Origin: Tetragonia tetragonoides
Lineage: Eukaryota > Streptophyta > Magnoliopsida > Caryophyllales > Aizoaceae
Assembly (NCBI GenBank): GCA_038025085.1
Contig: CM076154.1
Span: 33,534,501-33,598,500 of the forward strand
DNA length: 64,000 bases
Direction of reading: 5' to 3'
The notes below the pieces were generated by a model. That model did no database searches. It was not told the origin of the DNA and saw only the letters and a list, made by a program, of their open reading frames with translations. Both the position numbers and the translations under genes were made by a program. Each line of letters starts with the position of its first letter. The first letter of the stretch is position 1. This document shows, in pieces, positions 13,020 to 23,300 of this stretch.

Positions 13020-13021
13020 GA
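12406..13021 (-). mobile_element. Non-autonomous Helitron
   Basis: Read on the minus strand the element starts TCTCTTTTATATATATA right after a host A and ends with the hairpin CCGTGCATCGCACGG (12419-12433) followed nine bases later by CTAG and a host T. This is the Helitron signature: 5' TC, 3' hairpin plus CTRR, insertion between A and T, no target duplication. A second 3'-end-like unit (hairpin CGTGCATCACG followed by CTAG at 12585-12588) lies inside, so two ends are stacked. The body holds about three tandem copies of a 60-bp unit with AGATACATGCACCT (about 12710-12860) and a TA microsatellite at the 5' end. Confidence 0.75.
12971..13014. repeat. (TA)n microsatellite
   Basis: About 22 uninterrupted TA units near the 5' terminus of the Helitron. 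Confidence 0.95.
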
Positions 13022-13111
13022 TTGCCAATCAACATTTTACAATTCACGTGAGTAAATCACCCACTCGGTAAACTAATTTTTTTTCTTTTTTTTTTTCCGT
13101 TTTGAATGTAG

Positions 13112-14565
13112 CTGCACAAACACCAAATGGTTGCGGAAAATGCCTTATCCTACGGTGAATATACTATTCATATATTATGCTAATCTTATGTTTTTGCTTC
13201 TCTAGAGAAAACGTAAGTCTGATTGTTCAATTGGTGCAGGATTTCGTTTAGGAATCGGAATTTACTTTGCTGGTATGATTATGGATGGTATATTCTAGAG
13301 CTGTCAAAAGCTGACACGACACGACACGAACCGGACACGAATGTGGCGGGTTAGTGTTGAGAGGTTTCGATCCGTTTAATTAAATGGGTCGACACGAGTA
13401 ACACGTTTAATTAAATGGGTTAGGTTAAGGTTGGGATTTCTGACACGAAAGCAACCTGCTTATGACCCATTTAATTTAAATAGTCAAATTTAAGTTCAAT
13501 TAATTTGTAACAAGTAAATAATGTGATAGAATCTCAACTATCTTGAGCATTTTAATAATTTTAAGCTATTGAATGTACATTATATATGGTTAAAACTTTA
13601 AAATTTTAGATAATTTTTTATGTTTTTCTCATATTTCCCTCAAAAAATAAAATAAGTAAACATAAACGGGTTAACAGGTCATTAGCAGGTAACACAATTA
13701 TTAAACAGGTCAGGTGCAGGTCAAGGATTTCCGACACGATTAATAAATGGGTTAGGTTTGGGTCAAGGGATTCTCGACCCGTTTATCCTTGACACGAACA
13801 CGAACACGATACGACCTGACCTATTTGACAGCTCTAGTATATTCGGGCCTCGCTCTGTTAGGGTTGAGAAACCCGAACGCCGTTTTGTGCATAACCCGGT
13901 CCCCCATAGGGTCCAAGCGGAGCAAAAAATGACTTGACCGGGGTCCATCGCCTTTGACTCTGCCAATATGTATGTACACATGCGATGTATGTGCAGTTCT
14001 TATCAGCATAATGCAATTTGCACTCCCAATCAAAACATGACCGATAATCATCTTGTAAAAGAAAAAACAGGAAGAGAAAATCATCTCGTCCCCTTACAAG
14101 TTTCAATGTGTTAGAGTATGTTTTAATTGGGGGTACAAATTGCATTCTCAATGTGTGGCTGTACATTGCACCCGGTTTCTTTTTAAAGTACTTTGATATT
14201 TTATTGTTTGACCCTTTTCTTGAAATCATGTCTTATAGCTTTTTAACCAATAAGTCTTGTATGAAACCGTCTCACGGTGGGACATGTTGACTTTAAATTT
14301 ATGAAAAATTACGGTGACTTATTGTCCACAAGTCATCGCCCTTGATTTTCACAAAAGTCACTTGTCTTACCATAAGACGGTCTTATATAAATTTTTGTAC
14401 TTAACTATGTAGAGTATACCGTAACTATAAGAGCAAATTAATATTCTTGTGTCATATCTCTAGACTAGCATTTCCTTTATGCTTGATGATTTTTACTGTG
14501 ACTTTGCAGTGCTTGAACGTTACGGAATGAACATTATGTACAAGCTAAGTGTCAGCGGTGTATGA
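13112..14565 (+). CDS. Putative three-exon microprotein gene, copy 1 (hypothetical)
   Basis: I do not recognise this gene. Possible coding exons are 13127-13154, 13240-13272 and 14510-14565, with GT-AG introns and a matching reading phase (both junctions fall after the first base of a codon). The product would be 38 residues with one hydrophobic stretch containing YGFRLGIGIYFAVLERYGMN. The same three exons, phases and core residues occur in copy 2 (20317-25298). The exon 1 acceptor (TGTAG at 13107-13111) is present, but sequence upstream is unrelated to copy 2 and contains a Helitron, so the 5' exon and promoter appear lost. Intron 2 holds a hAT element (13296-13836) and a MITE-like block. 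It is either a decaying duplicate or a gene driven by a new promoter. Expression is unknown. Confidence 0.4.
13296..13836. mobile_element. Non-autonomous hAT element
   Basis: A 13-bp terminal inverted repeat (TAGAGCTGTCAAA and TTTGACAGCTCTA) is flanked by a perfect 8-bp target duplication GTATATTC (13288-13295 and 13837-13844). The ends are rich in GACACGAACACG-type subterminal repeats. It is 541 bp with no coding capacity. The homologous place in the paralogous copy (about 20548-20561, GGTATATTCGGGCC) has a single GTATATTC and no insert, giving a natural empty site. Confidence 0.92.
14229..14440. mobile_element. Probable MITE in copy 1 intron 2
   Basis: This stretch is absent from the paralogous copy, where the flanking sequences (TTTGACC-like and GTGTCATATCTCTAG) are close together. 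It contains GAAACCGTCTCAC near one end and CATAAGACGGTCTTA near the other, imperfect inverted words also present at 34300-34465. Exact termini and target duplication were not resolved. Confidence 0.45.
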
Positions 14566-15163
14566 ACATACTGTTTGCATGGCAAGAGAATTTGTGTTCC
14601 TCCCAAGACTTGAATAATCTTATTTCAGGTGACAATAATGTAGAAAAACCATGGCTTCTAACTTTTGTTGTGGGATTATGTATCTCAATAGTAGCCCTCT
14701 AATACTCGTTTGGCCACTTTTTCAATTTGATTTAAGCTTATAATAAAAAACTTGTGATGGAAGTACCTTTTGTCGTTCCGAGATTTATCCATCCTAGTTT
14801 TATTACAGAATTATTATGTCTATTTGTCATACAAATACAATATGGACTAACTAATTAATCCGTCAATTTAGTGTAAATTCTTGCGTATAATGATGCTAAT
14901 ATAATGAGTGAGATATTGTCGAATTGTCGATATGTTGAAATGCTTTTTTTGGAGTTTCTAAAGGGTAAAGAGAAATAAAATTTAATTTTATATACATGGT
15001 CTTCAATTATGCAGATACTGTTTTTCTAATTATGTGAAACATACTACGGAATCAATAAAATTTATCTCAAACATATAACAGGGATGGAAAACTGTGTAAT
15101 TCGGAAGAAAAAAAATAAAGCCCAAAGTCCGGCCAAACTAGGATATCGGCCGCAATGGATCAC

Positions 15164-15641
15164 TGTTGGGCTTTTCTCTTTACTTAGAAACCACTTGATT
15201 TGGACTCTAACTAGACTATAACGCACGCGGAAGCATAACTATAAAGAACACAAGATATACGTGGAAAACCTCTCCTTAATCTTGAGGGATAAAAAACCAC
15301 GGGCTAAATTTTACTATACTTTAGCACTTGACATGCTTGACTTGGTGATGGGAACATCCCAGAGCACCTGAGCTTAACTTGATGGAGTCGGGACAAATCC
15401 CCGATCACTCACATACTTTTACCTTCTCCTATGACCTCTTTATATAGGCCACAACTAGACTATAATTAGGTTACTTTAACCTAACTTGACTCCTAATACA
15501 ATTAGGAAACTACTTCTAAATATTATCTTAACAATATTATTTGCTTTACTTGCTCAACAATACTTTACATAAACTAGACTTATATTCTAAGTAGAATACT
15601 TTCCTTAACCAATATTGAGCGTGGAGATCTTAGGTCCAACA
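15164..15641. mobile_element. Solo LTR
   Basis: The 478-bp block starts TGTTGG and ends CCAACA and is flanked by a perfect 5-bp target duplication ATCAC (15159-15163 and 15642-15646). There are no internal retroelement sequences, so this is a single LTR left by recombination between two LTRs. The paralogous copy reads GATGGATCACTAAAGG at the same place (about 25839-25855) without insert. Termini of this type are common in copia elements; the lineage is not determined. Confidence 0.88.
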
Positions 15642-15654
15642 ATCACTAATAAAG

Positions 15655-16010
15655 ATAGTTTTGCAGAGAGAAAAAAATAGGAAAATAAGGATGAAAAAAG
15701 CAATGTGTTAGTTTTCTAATGTTTGGTTTTAAAAATAGAACGGAAATCATGGAAAAGATAGTGACATGATGAAAAGGTTTTCCTATAAAATTCTTCCTTC
15801 CATTCATCTCAACTTAAGAGGAATTTCGACGGAATTAATGTGAGGTTAAATCTGTCATTTCTTTCCTTTTCAAGTTACCGTTAACCAAACAATGAAAAAT
15901 GATATTTTCCTTTCAATTTATTTCTATAAAACCAAACGAGAAAAATATAACTCTTTTCCTTTTCCTTTCCTTCCCTTTCCTTCATTGATTTCCCTTTCCA
16001 ATGTTCTACA
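15655..16010. mobile_element. Probable MITE next to the solo LTR
   Basis: A second block missing from the paralogous copy. Near its ends it carries TTTGGTTTTAAAAATAGAA and TTCTATAAAACCAAAC, an imperfect inverted pair, with pyrimidine-rich sequence at the right end. Boundaries are approximate and no target duplication was fixed. Confidence 0.4.
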
Positions 16011-16135
16011 GAAAGGGTGTCGCCTGTCAAGAGGAAATAGGCGGTGACAACAACAATAATCCATATGCATAGCTAACTAATTACAGCCTGATTACTGATT
16101 ATTATACATATATAAGTTGCATAATTGGTGACTTA

Positions 16136-16442
16136 GGCTCCGTTTGATTCACCTGGATAAAACTGATCTGAACTGAATTGAACTGATCTGAACTGAACTG
16201 AACTGAATTGATTTTTTAAATTTGACCGTTAACCATTTAAAATTTGTCCAAACATAGTCAATATTGGACTCATTTGAAAGTATGCTTTGGGATCTTTTCG
16301 ATGACATAATTATCATCATGAAATTATTTCGGAATAAAAAGTTATATGAGTGCTAAAGTTACGCATGAACTGAACTGAACTGAACTGAACTGGACTGAAC
16401 TGAACTGAATTTAAGTAAAAATAAGGTGAATCAAACACAGCC
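16136..16442. mobile_element. Tourist-type (PIF/Harbinger) MITE with AACTG repeats
   Basis: Terminal inverted repeats GGCTCCGTTTGATTCACCT and AGGTGAATCAAACACAGCC (two mismatches) are flanked by the 3-bp target duplication TTA (16133-16135 and 16443-16445), as expected for PIF/Harbinger-derived Tourist elements. The interior carries two blocks of tandem AACTG pentamers in the same orientation. It is 307 bp and non-coding. Confidence 0.88.
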
Positions 16443-16445
16443 TTA

Positions 16446-18353
16446 ATGCTACCAATGCAAGACATATTCGAAAGAAGACTTAATGCTACCACATTCTGGT
16501 ATTTATATGGTACGTAGTTATCACTATAATATTTTGATAAGACTGGAATAAAACCAATTCCAATTTCCATACTTGACAATGACTAAATGAATTTCACTCT
16601 AAATTTTATTAGATTGACACTTAGAAATAAACTTGGACGTAACCAATTATATTAGTTGAAACAATTAATACAAGTTCAGTTACACCTAATTCTTACCATT
16701 TATATTTTCTTGACACTTTTAGTATTCCTAGATGGTAACGAGTCTAACGACCTTAATGAGATCTTATAATGAATTTGATAAATCATTAAGATTTGTTGTA
16801 ACCTATTATGATTCGTTTGTGATTTGGGCTGCACATAAGTCCAACACCAAACCGAACCGAACCAAATTTGAATTTAGTCAATAGATGGACCGTGGACCTA
16901 ATCTATAAGTATTAGATCCAAGACTTAACCGAACCTAAAAAATCTGGACTTAACCTAATTCGACCTAAACATGATCTGTTTCGAGCTCCATTAACATGAT
17001 TTCTAATAATATTTATCCAAAAAAATTGCTCAAATAATATTCAAATCCAAGCAAGTGAACAACACCATAAAAAAATATAACAAAGGTCCAAACAAATACT
17101 CCCTCCGTTTCACCAAGATGTTTACACTTCATTTTTCTAGGTCAAAGTTCACGAACTTTGACCATGAATTAATGAAAAAGTACAAAGATTTATAATGTAA
17201 AAATGCTATTGTTAGATTCATTTTAAAGAATACTTTTAAAACTTTATAATTTTATAGTTTAAATATGCATATAATTATAATTATCTACGGTCAAAGTGGT
17301 GCATTGGAGACCGTGAAAAAACAAATGTAAACATCTTCATGCAACGGAGGGAGTAAGTCTTAATATTTTTAAGCAATGCTAGAACGAATTAAAATATATA
17401 TATATTTTTGACTATTCACTCGATCCGAGTGCCATCGATTTCCACACACGGACTCAATCTTCTCCAATGCCAACATAAATGGTATGATTAATCAGTGACA
17501 CTTTTCCCATTGCCAAATTTGTGTACATTATATGAAAAATTGAGAAAAGAATGTATCATAATGATTAACAAATGTAACTTTTATTTACTATAGTAAAATA
17601 TTAAGTCAATAATTTCTATTTACTATATTCAAATACTATTTTTTTTTTTTTTGCAGTTTATTAGTTTCGGTCCAATAAGGTCCAATCAGCTTCAAACTGG
17701 CGGAAAAAAAAATAAAACCGAATATAAATCGAAATTGTATTTAAGTTGGACCGTGGATGACTATAGTGTGGCTTCATAATGTTCACCATATTCCCTGGCT
17801 CTTTACAACATTCATTGTATGTTGTTAATTAGCTATCATGCCCTCATGAATATAAACACCCTGTACTATGCTAAAGAGTATGTGCCAACAGCCCAACAAC
17901 CAAACACACACATGATCCAAGTGTACTAACCAACTTAGCTTATTGCATTGAGATTACATGCACCAAGTTTCACTCTTATATAACATATGTAATTTACTAC
18001 CCCTTGCGGACTTCATAATTCTGAGATTGTCATGATTTGGGTGAGATGAAGTCTTGTTTCATCTAAGTTTTGGAGTTGGTTTCGCGTTAAATTTCCGGGT
18101 GTGGATCACACATTCTACAAGGTATAGTTCAAATCCCATGCTAATACCATTGCTATGAACATCGGTCAAAGGTACTGGCCTCAAATTTATGAGCTAGCTA
18201 TTTTTAGGGTCTTTCCAAACACACTCTACACCTTTTATATTTAGAAAAGAAGTTTACGTGGTAATCCAATAAAGATAATAGGTACATTATATTGATTGTT
18301 AGACTAAATGTGGGAATAATTCTACACAAAAAAAAAAAAAGAGGTTGATTTGT
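16446..18353. other. Intergenic region between the two duplicated copies
   Basis: AT-rich sequence with one well-defined Stowaway MITE (17099-17353) and degenerate CCGAACCGAACC-type repeats near 16850-16990. The right end (about 17.9-18.35 kb) may include the promoter side of copy 2 of the microprotein locus. No gene is recognised. Confidence 0.4.
17099..17353. mobile_element. Stowaway-type MITE
   Basis: Termini CTCCCTCCGTTTCACC and TGCAACGGAGGGAG are flanked by TA on both sides (17097-17098 and 17354-17355). CTCCCTCCGTT is the canonical Stowaway end. It is 255 bp, with an internal palindromic GGTCAAAGTTC/GAACTTTGACC pair. Confidence 0.92.
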
Positions 18354-18407
18354 TAACTTATTCCCTTAGCCCTTGACAACTCTGATTTTTAACTCTGATT
18401 TATTTTA
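18354..18407 (+). repeat. 54-bp direct repeat, left copy
   Basis: It starts TAACTTATTCCCTTAGCCC and ends CTCTGATTTATTTTA. It is identical by eye to 20226-20279. The two copies bracket the 1.8-kb segment at 18408-20225, and only the right copy leads into the microprotein exon 1. Confidence 0.92.
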
Positions 18408-20225
18408 TGCTCTGTTTGGATAGTCCCATTTCATTTGAAATTCTGTATTTGAGCCAAATTAAGTGTTTGGATACCCAAACAATTTGAGCTTTGGATTTGG
18501 GCGAAATCCACGCCAATTTTAAAAGGCCTATGGATCTGATATTTGAAATTCGTTTTCAAAAGACCCTAATTTCAAATCCAGCCCAAAACTTTCATTCTTA
18601 TTCACTTTTGTTTTTCAAGTCATTCTTTCTTTATTCACTCAGTCGACCAAATCATATTCTCTCTCTCCACTTTAGTTTCTCTCTCCTCCCATTTGCGATC
18701 TGTAGCTTCCAGCCTTCTATCAATGGCGGTCCTCTCCTCTCTCTGTTCTCCCTCTCTCTTCTGAGACCACGACCACTTTAACTTTCTCTCTCCTCCACTT
18801 TCTCGTCGGTAAGCTTCCATCCGTTGAAATTAGGGTTTCTGTTGTAAATTTATTGACTATTATTGATCGTTTTTGCGATCTGAATTTGTATACAAATGTC
18901 ATTTTATTGATATTGATTTTCAGTCTCATTCTCTCTCTCTCCTCTTTTAGATCTCATTATCTCTCTCACTCTTTCTCTCTCGATTTAGGGTTTTGGTTGA
19001 TTTAGGGTTTGAGCTCGATTTGCTCCAATGGAGTTAGTACTTACTGTATTTTTATGTTTGTTTGGTCAGGTTTACATCTAACTTTCTACACTAGTTGTTC
19101 TTCTCTTCAACACGCTCGAATCGCAAACTCACCATTATCTTCGCATTTCTCTCTCCATCTGTTTCGGAAGATTGTGAGTTTCTCTCTTCTTTTCCCCTCT
19201 CTCACATTTCTATGCGTTTATTCTCTGTTCTCTTTTAGATGGATTCTTCATTTTCTGGGTTTTGTTGATTATTTTTGTTTGTTTATGTAATGCTTTTATG
19301 ATATTGATTTTGTAGTTTTTAGGATTATTTTGGCATCGACCTGTTTATTTACGTACCTGTTATTTAGACCTGTTGTAGATGATTTTGGTGTCTTGTGATG
19401 GTATATGTAGTGTGTTATTTAACCTGTTTGTTCTTGACTGAGATTTCGGGTGTTTTTGCTCCTCTGTTGTTTCTTGATTTTTTTGGATAAATGTTAAGAC
19501 TAGAGACTAAATTATGAACTTGTGATTTTGTGAAGGATTAAAAGAAAAAAAGTTTGAACCAAGTCAGTGGTTTCATTGGGTGGATTTCTTAAGGTTTCTA
19601 GTTCATGTGGCTTTATCAAATGATGCTGCATGGTGTTGTTCATGACTAGTGTTTTCCCAGTAGTCTAGAGACTAAGCTGTATTGGATTCCTAGAGATAGA
19701 AATGAAGTTGCAAGGTTAGGTTAATTGAGTTTTTGCTGGCAAATATTGTGGATGTTGCTGGTGGCTTCTGTTTTTACAATGTAGACTAGACATGAAATTT
19801 ATGAATGCCTATGGATACAACCTGAAGCCTTCAATTTAAGATGCAGTTCTGCTCTTACAATGAGGTTGACCTGGTAACATGTTTTCTGTTGTTTAAATGC
19901 TTATGTTTATATCTATTAGGAAATATGCTCTTTAAAATGCTTTTTTATTCCTGATTTATAATAGGAAAAATGTCCGACCAATAAAATCTAGAGAATACAA
20001 GAAAACGTGAGAGGGAAGATGAGGAAGAAATGGAAATAATAGTGATAGTTTCAAGTTTTTTGTTATTAGTAGTTACAGCATGGTATGATGAAAGGTATAG
20101 AGTTAGGAATTTAACTTGGGACGAGGATAGACGAGCTCAGAAATGAGCCATGTGGATGGATTCGTTGATGAATGATACAATCTGTAGAGAGCAATTACGT
20201 CTGGATAGATGTCGTTGATGAATGA
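18408..20225 (+). mobile_element. Segment with PIF/Harbinger-like transposase remnant
   Basis: The block lies between two identical 54-bp direct repeats and looks like an insertion. Its left end reads TGCTCTGTTTGGATAG, similar to Harbinger or hAT-type termini. A pyrimidine-rich stretch (about 18,640-18,810) resembles a 5' leader ending at a GTAAGC donor. Near the right end (about 20,090-20,215) a reading with one stop resembles the start of plant HARBI1-type transposase: WDEDRRAQK, AMWMDSLMND and REQLRLDRC. The rest of the transposase is missing. Mobile-element origin is an inference from these residues. It could instead be a captured host promoter and leader. Confidence 0.4.
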
Positions 20226-20279
20226 TAACTTATTCCCTTAGCCCTTGACAACTCTGATTTTTAACTCTGATTTATTTTA
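20226..20279 (+). repeat. 54-bp direct repeat, right copy
   Basis: Identical by eye to 18354-18407 and followed at once by TTGTTTTGAATGTGTATAG, the intron end before microprotein exon 1. Copy 1 has the similar TTTTGAATGTAG at the same position, so this side is the ancestral context. Confidence 0.92.
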
Positions 20280-20316
20280 CTTGTTTTGAATGTGTATAGC
20301 ACTGCACAAGCACCAA

Positions 20317-23300
20317 ATGGGTCCAGAAGGTAAACCTTCAGTTGTATTCTATGGTAAGCTAGTTATGGAGTAACAAGTTGTCCTGATTATGATTAATTTC
20401 TTACATTACTGACTACATTTTCACTATTGATCTAGCATATATTATGCTAATCTTTTTTGCTTCTCTAGAGAAAATGTAATTCTGATTCATTTTTGTGTAG
20501 GATTTCGCTTAGGAATTGGAATTTTCTTTGCTGGTAAGATTATGGGCGGTATATTCGGGCCCCGCACTGTTAGGCTCAAACACCCTTATGGGGATAACCC
20601 GTATAGGGCTACACCTCTAGTGATGCGTTAGCAAGACTGAAAGGTTTTAGCTCGTTTTCGAACAATGGATGTTTTGATAATATTTTGTTTGTTTTTTGAT
20701 TATAGAGATTGAAAACGAAGTAAATGAAACGAAAAGTAAGAAGAGGGAGGATAGATAGCACCACCACCAGGACTATAAAGGATTTAACCACCAAGTCAAG
20801 GCTAAAGGATACTACTTGTTTCACCAAATATCCCTAAGGACATTATAAAGAACAACAAGGTTTGTAAGCAAAAGGCAGCAGCCATTTCATATTTTCATTC
20901 ATCATCAAGTACCTTTTACATCAGCTGTTCTTACATATTTATAGGGGTCACAAATGTGCCCTAATAACCTAAGAATACTCTAGAAAGGGTGAGCTGTCCA
21001 AGAGTAGTGCCCAAGCAAAATAAAACTTCAGTATTTTGCCCAGAAATGAGCCAAATACGTGCAGTACAATTTGGAGCGCATTTCCTTCCGTTTTGGACCA
21101 CTTGACAGCTGTTGCTTGTCCTTGCACACGGACAAACGTGGGTGAGCTGTAAGAGGAGCCTCAAGCTTCATCCTTATCCATCCCATGTGCTTTTAGACTC
21201 TCCTCATTCAGCAACTACTTAGGGAATTCAAATAACAACTAATTACATTTGTTAATTATGCTAACTACATGCAGGGTGCACTATAATTAACAATAATCAC
21301 AAATATTTATTTGTACGGACTAATTAAGTTGTACGGACTAATCATCAAGATTAGGTGGCCAAAAGGACAGTGATGCCTTTAGAACCAGAAATATCATCAC
21401 TTATCTTGAGAGTGTCCCATTTGCCAAGATCATTGCAATGACACTAAATCTAGTCTCTTGATGATCTGATGTTAATGCACCACCAACGCATCATTCTCCT
21501 CTTCTTTTTTGGGACTTGCCCTCAAGTCCGTGAAAATGAAAGCCATCCAATTTAACTCAAACATGTAGGTGCTGAACTTCGCACCCCTAATTCGGCCTCG
21601 GATCCAGGCTCCTATCAATTTTGTCACATCACCCTTAGCTCGCTTCTTGTTCACATCAAAGTGGCTTGTTGTAGTTACACCGATGTCCACTCGAGGGAAG
21701 CGACCACACTCATGCCAATCACTATCAAACCTGCTGCTTCCACCATGATGCTTCTCAAAAGCTTGTTCAATTTCAGCAAGTGAACTAGCCGTGTCATCAC
21801 ATACAACTTTAAGCTCTGATTTTCTAGGTAAATGACATGTTGTATGAGGTGCTGCATTACATTTCGCTAAACCAGGTTTTGTGACCTCCATAGAGTTATT
21901 TTTGTTGTCATACTCAAGCTGTAAAGTACTTTCTATAACAGAAACTTGTTGGTCAGTGTGTTGTACGAGTAAAGGTGCGATTGTTGCTTGAATAAGATCT
22001 TCACAAATGACAGTTTCATCACCATGGGGTTGTAACTCTTCGACAACGATTGCTGAATCAAGAACATTGCTCGGGTCGTCCTTTTGTTCTTCTTGAAACA
22101 AAGTGGGTTCTTGAAATTCTTCACCAATCATTTGCCATTCCTCTAGGCTCACAATGATGGGAGCTGCATTTTCAGTAGCTTTCACACTAGCTACTCGCTC
22201 AAGGTTGTGTTGAGTGTAAAAAACTCGTGACGTGAACTTTGGCACAAACTTCCTAATGAGCTCTTCACGCATCTCACTCCAGATTTGGATTTTGCCCTTT
22301 CCAATCCTTCTTCTCCTGATTTCTAAGAGTTCCCACCAAATCAAAGCATCACAATCAAAAGAACTCATCACAAGTTCTATTTTCTTGCGATTAGAAAACT
22401 CCAAGACTTTAAACCATTCGTCCACCGTCTCAAACCACGTATAAAAATCTTCAGAATAGAGGAACCCACCAAATTTGGGAAAGTCTATCTCTAAGTCATC
22501 ATCATTATACTTGGTATCATAAAGACGAGGCATTTTGTGGAGTTAGGTTGTGTTTGAGTTCGGATGGTGTTTGGGCTGTTTTTGGGTTCTTTGTGGACTT
22601 TGTGTTGTGGAATGACGGGATAAGACAATCAAATGCAATGAATACTCAAAACTATCCAATGATTCAACACCCAATTCCAGTTTCAACAAAGATTCATAAG
22701 AGAACAAACGCCAATTGCAACAGCTCAACTTCAAACACAACAATTCCAAATTTTGCACGTACACGAACAGCTCAACAAATCTCAAACTTTCTCACATACA
22801 TGGGGGAATAAACCAGATATCTACCAAGATAACTTTGTAGTATAAGGTCTTAGGAGTCTACAGGACCAAGAAAGGCATAAAATGGATCTCTAGATCTTGA
22901 GATATTAACAAAACACCAAAATGACTCCTGGTTGTATTCCAGCAAGACCAACAAAATGTTTGAGCACAAATGAAGGCCAAAGACTCAACCTTTCAACTTC
23001 AAACCACTTGGATAACAACGATAGAACCCCAAATAAGATAACCAGTTATAAATCCCTCAAGGTTCACCACAAATATGCAGGTAAAATCCAGAACAAACAA
23101 GCAACACAACAAACAAGATCCTAGTTCACGCTCAGCACATATAGCAACTTCTCACAATAAACTGCTCCAACCCACAACGATTTAAGCAAAACCACCAAGA
23201 TATTCCAAAAGATAAATGTCTAAGGAACTCAGAAAAGTATCAAAGTTGACACCTTTACCTTTTGAAACGCCTCCAAAAACAAAGATCCTCAGCTTGGCCC

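Noticed and set aside
13763..14229. Overlapping minus-strand open frames
   Set aside because: They run across the hAT terminus and target duplication, so they cannot be old genes, and no domain is visible.
16316..16579. Open frame with repeated SVQFSPVQFS-type residues
   Set aside because: It is a translation of the AACTG pentamer array of the Tourist MITE.
20609..20827. Small minus-strand frames in both LTRs of the gag-only element
   Set aside because: Present in both LTRs only because LTRs are identical; no domain and no gene-like start context.
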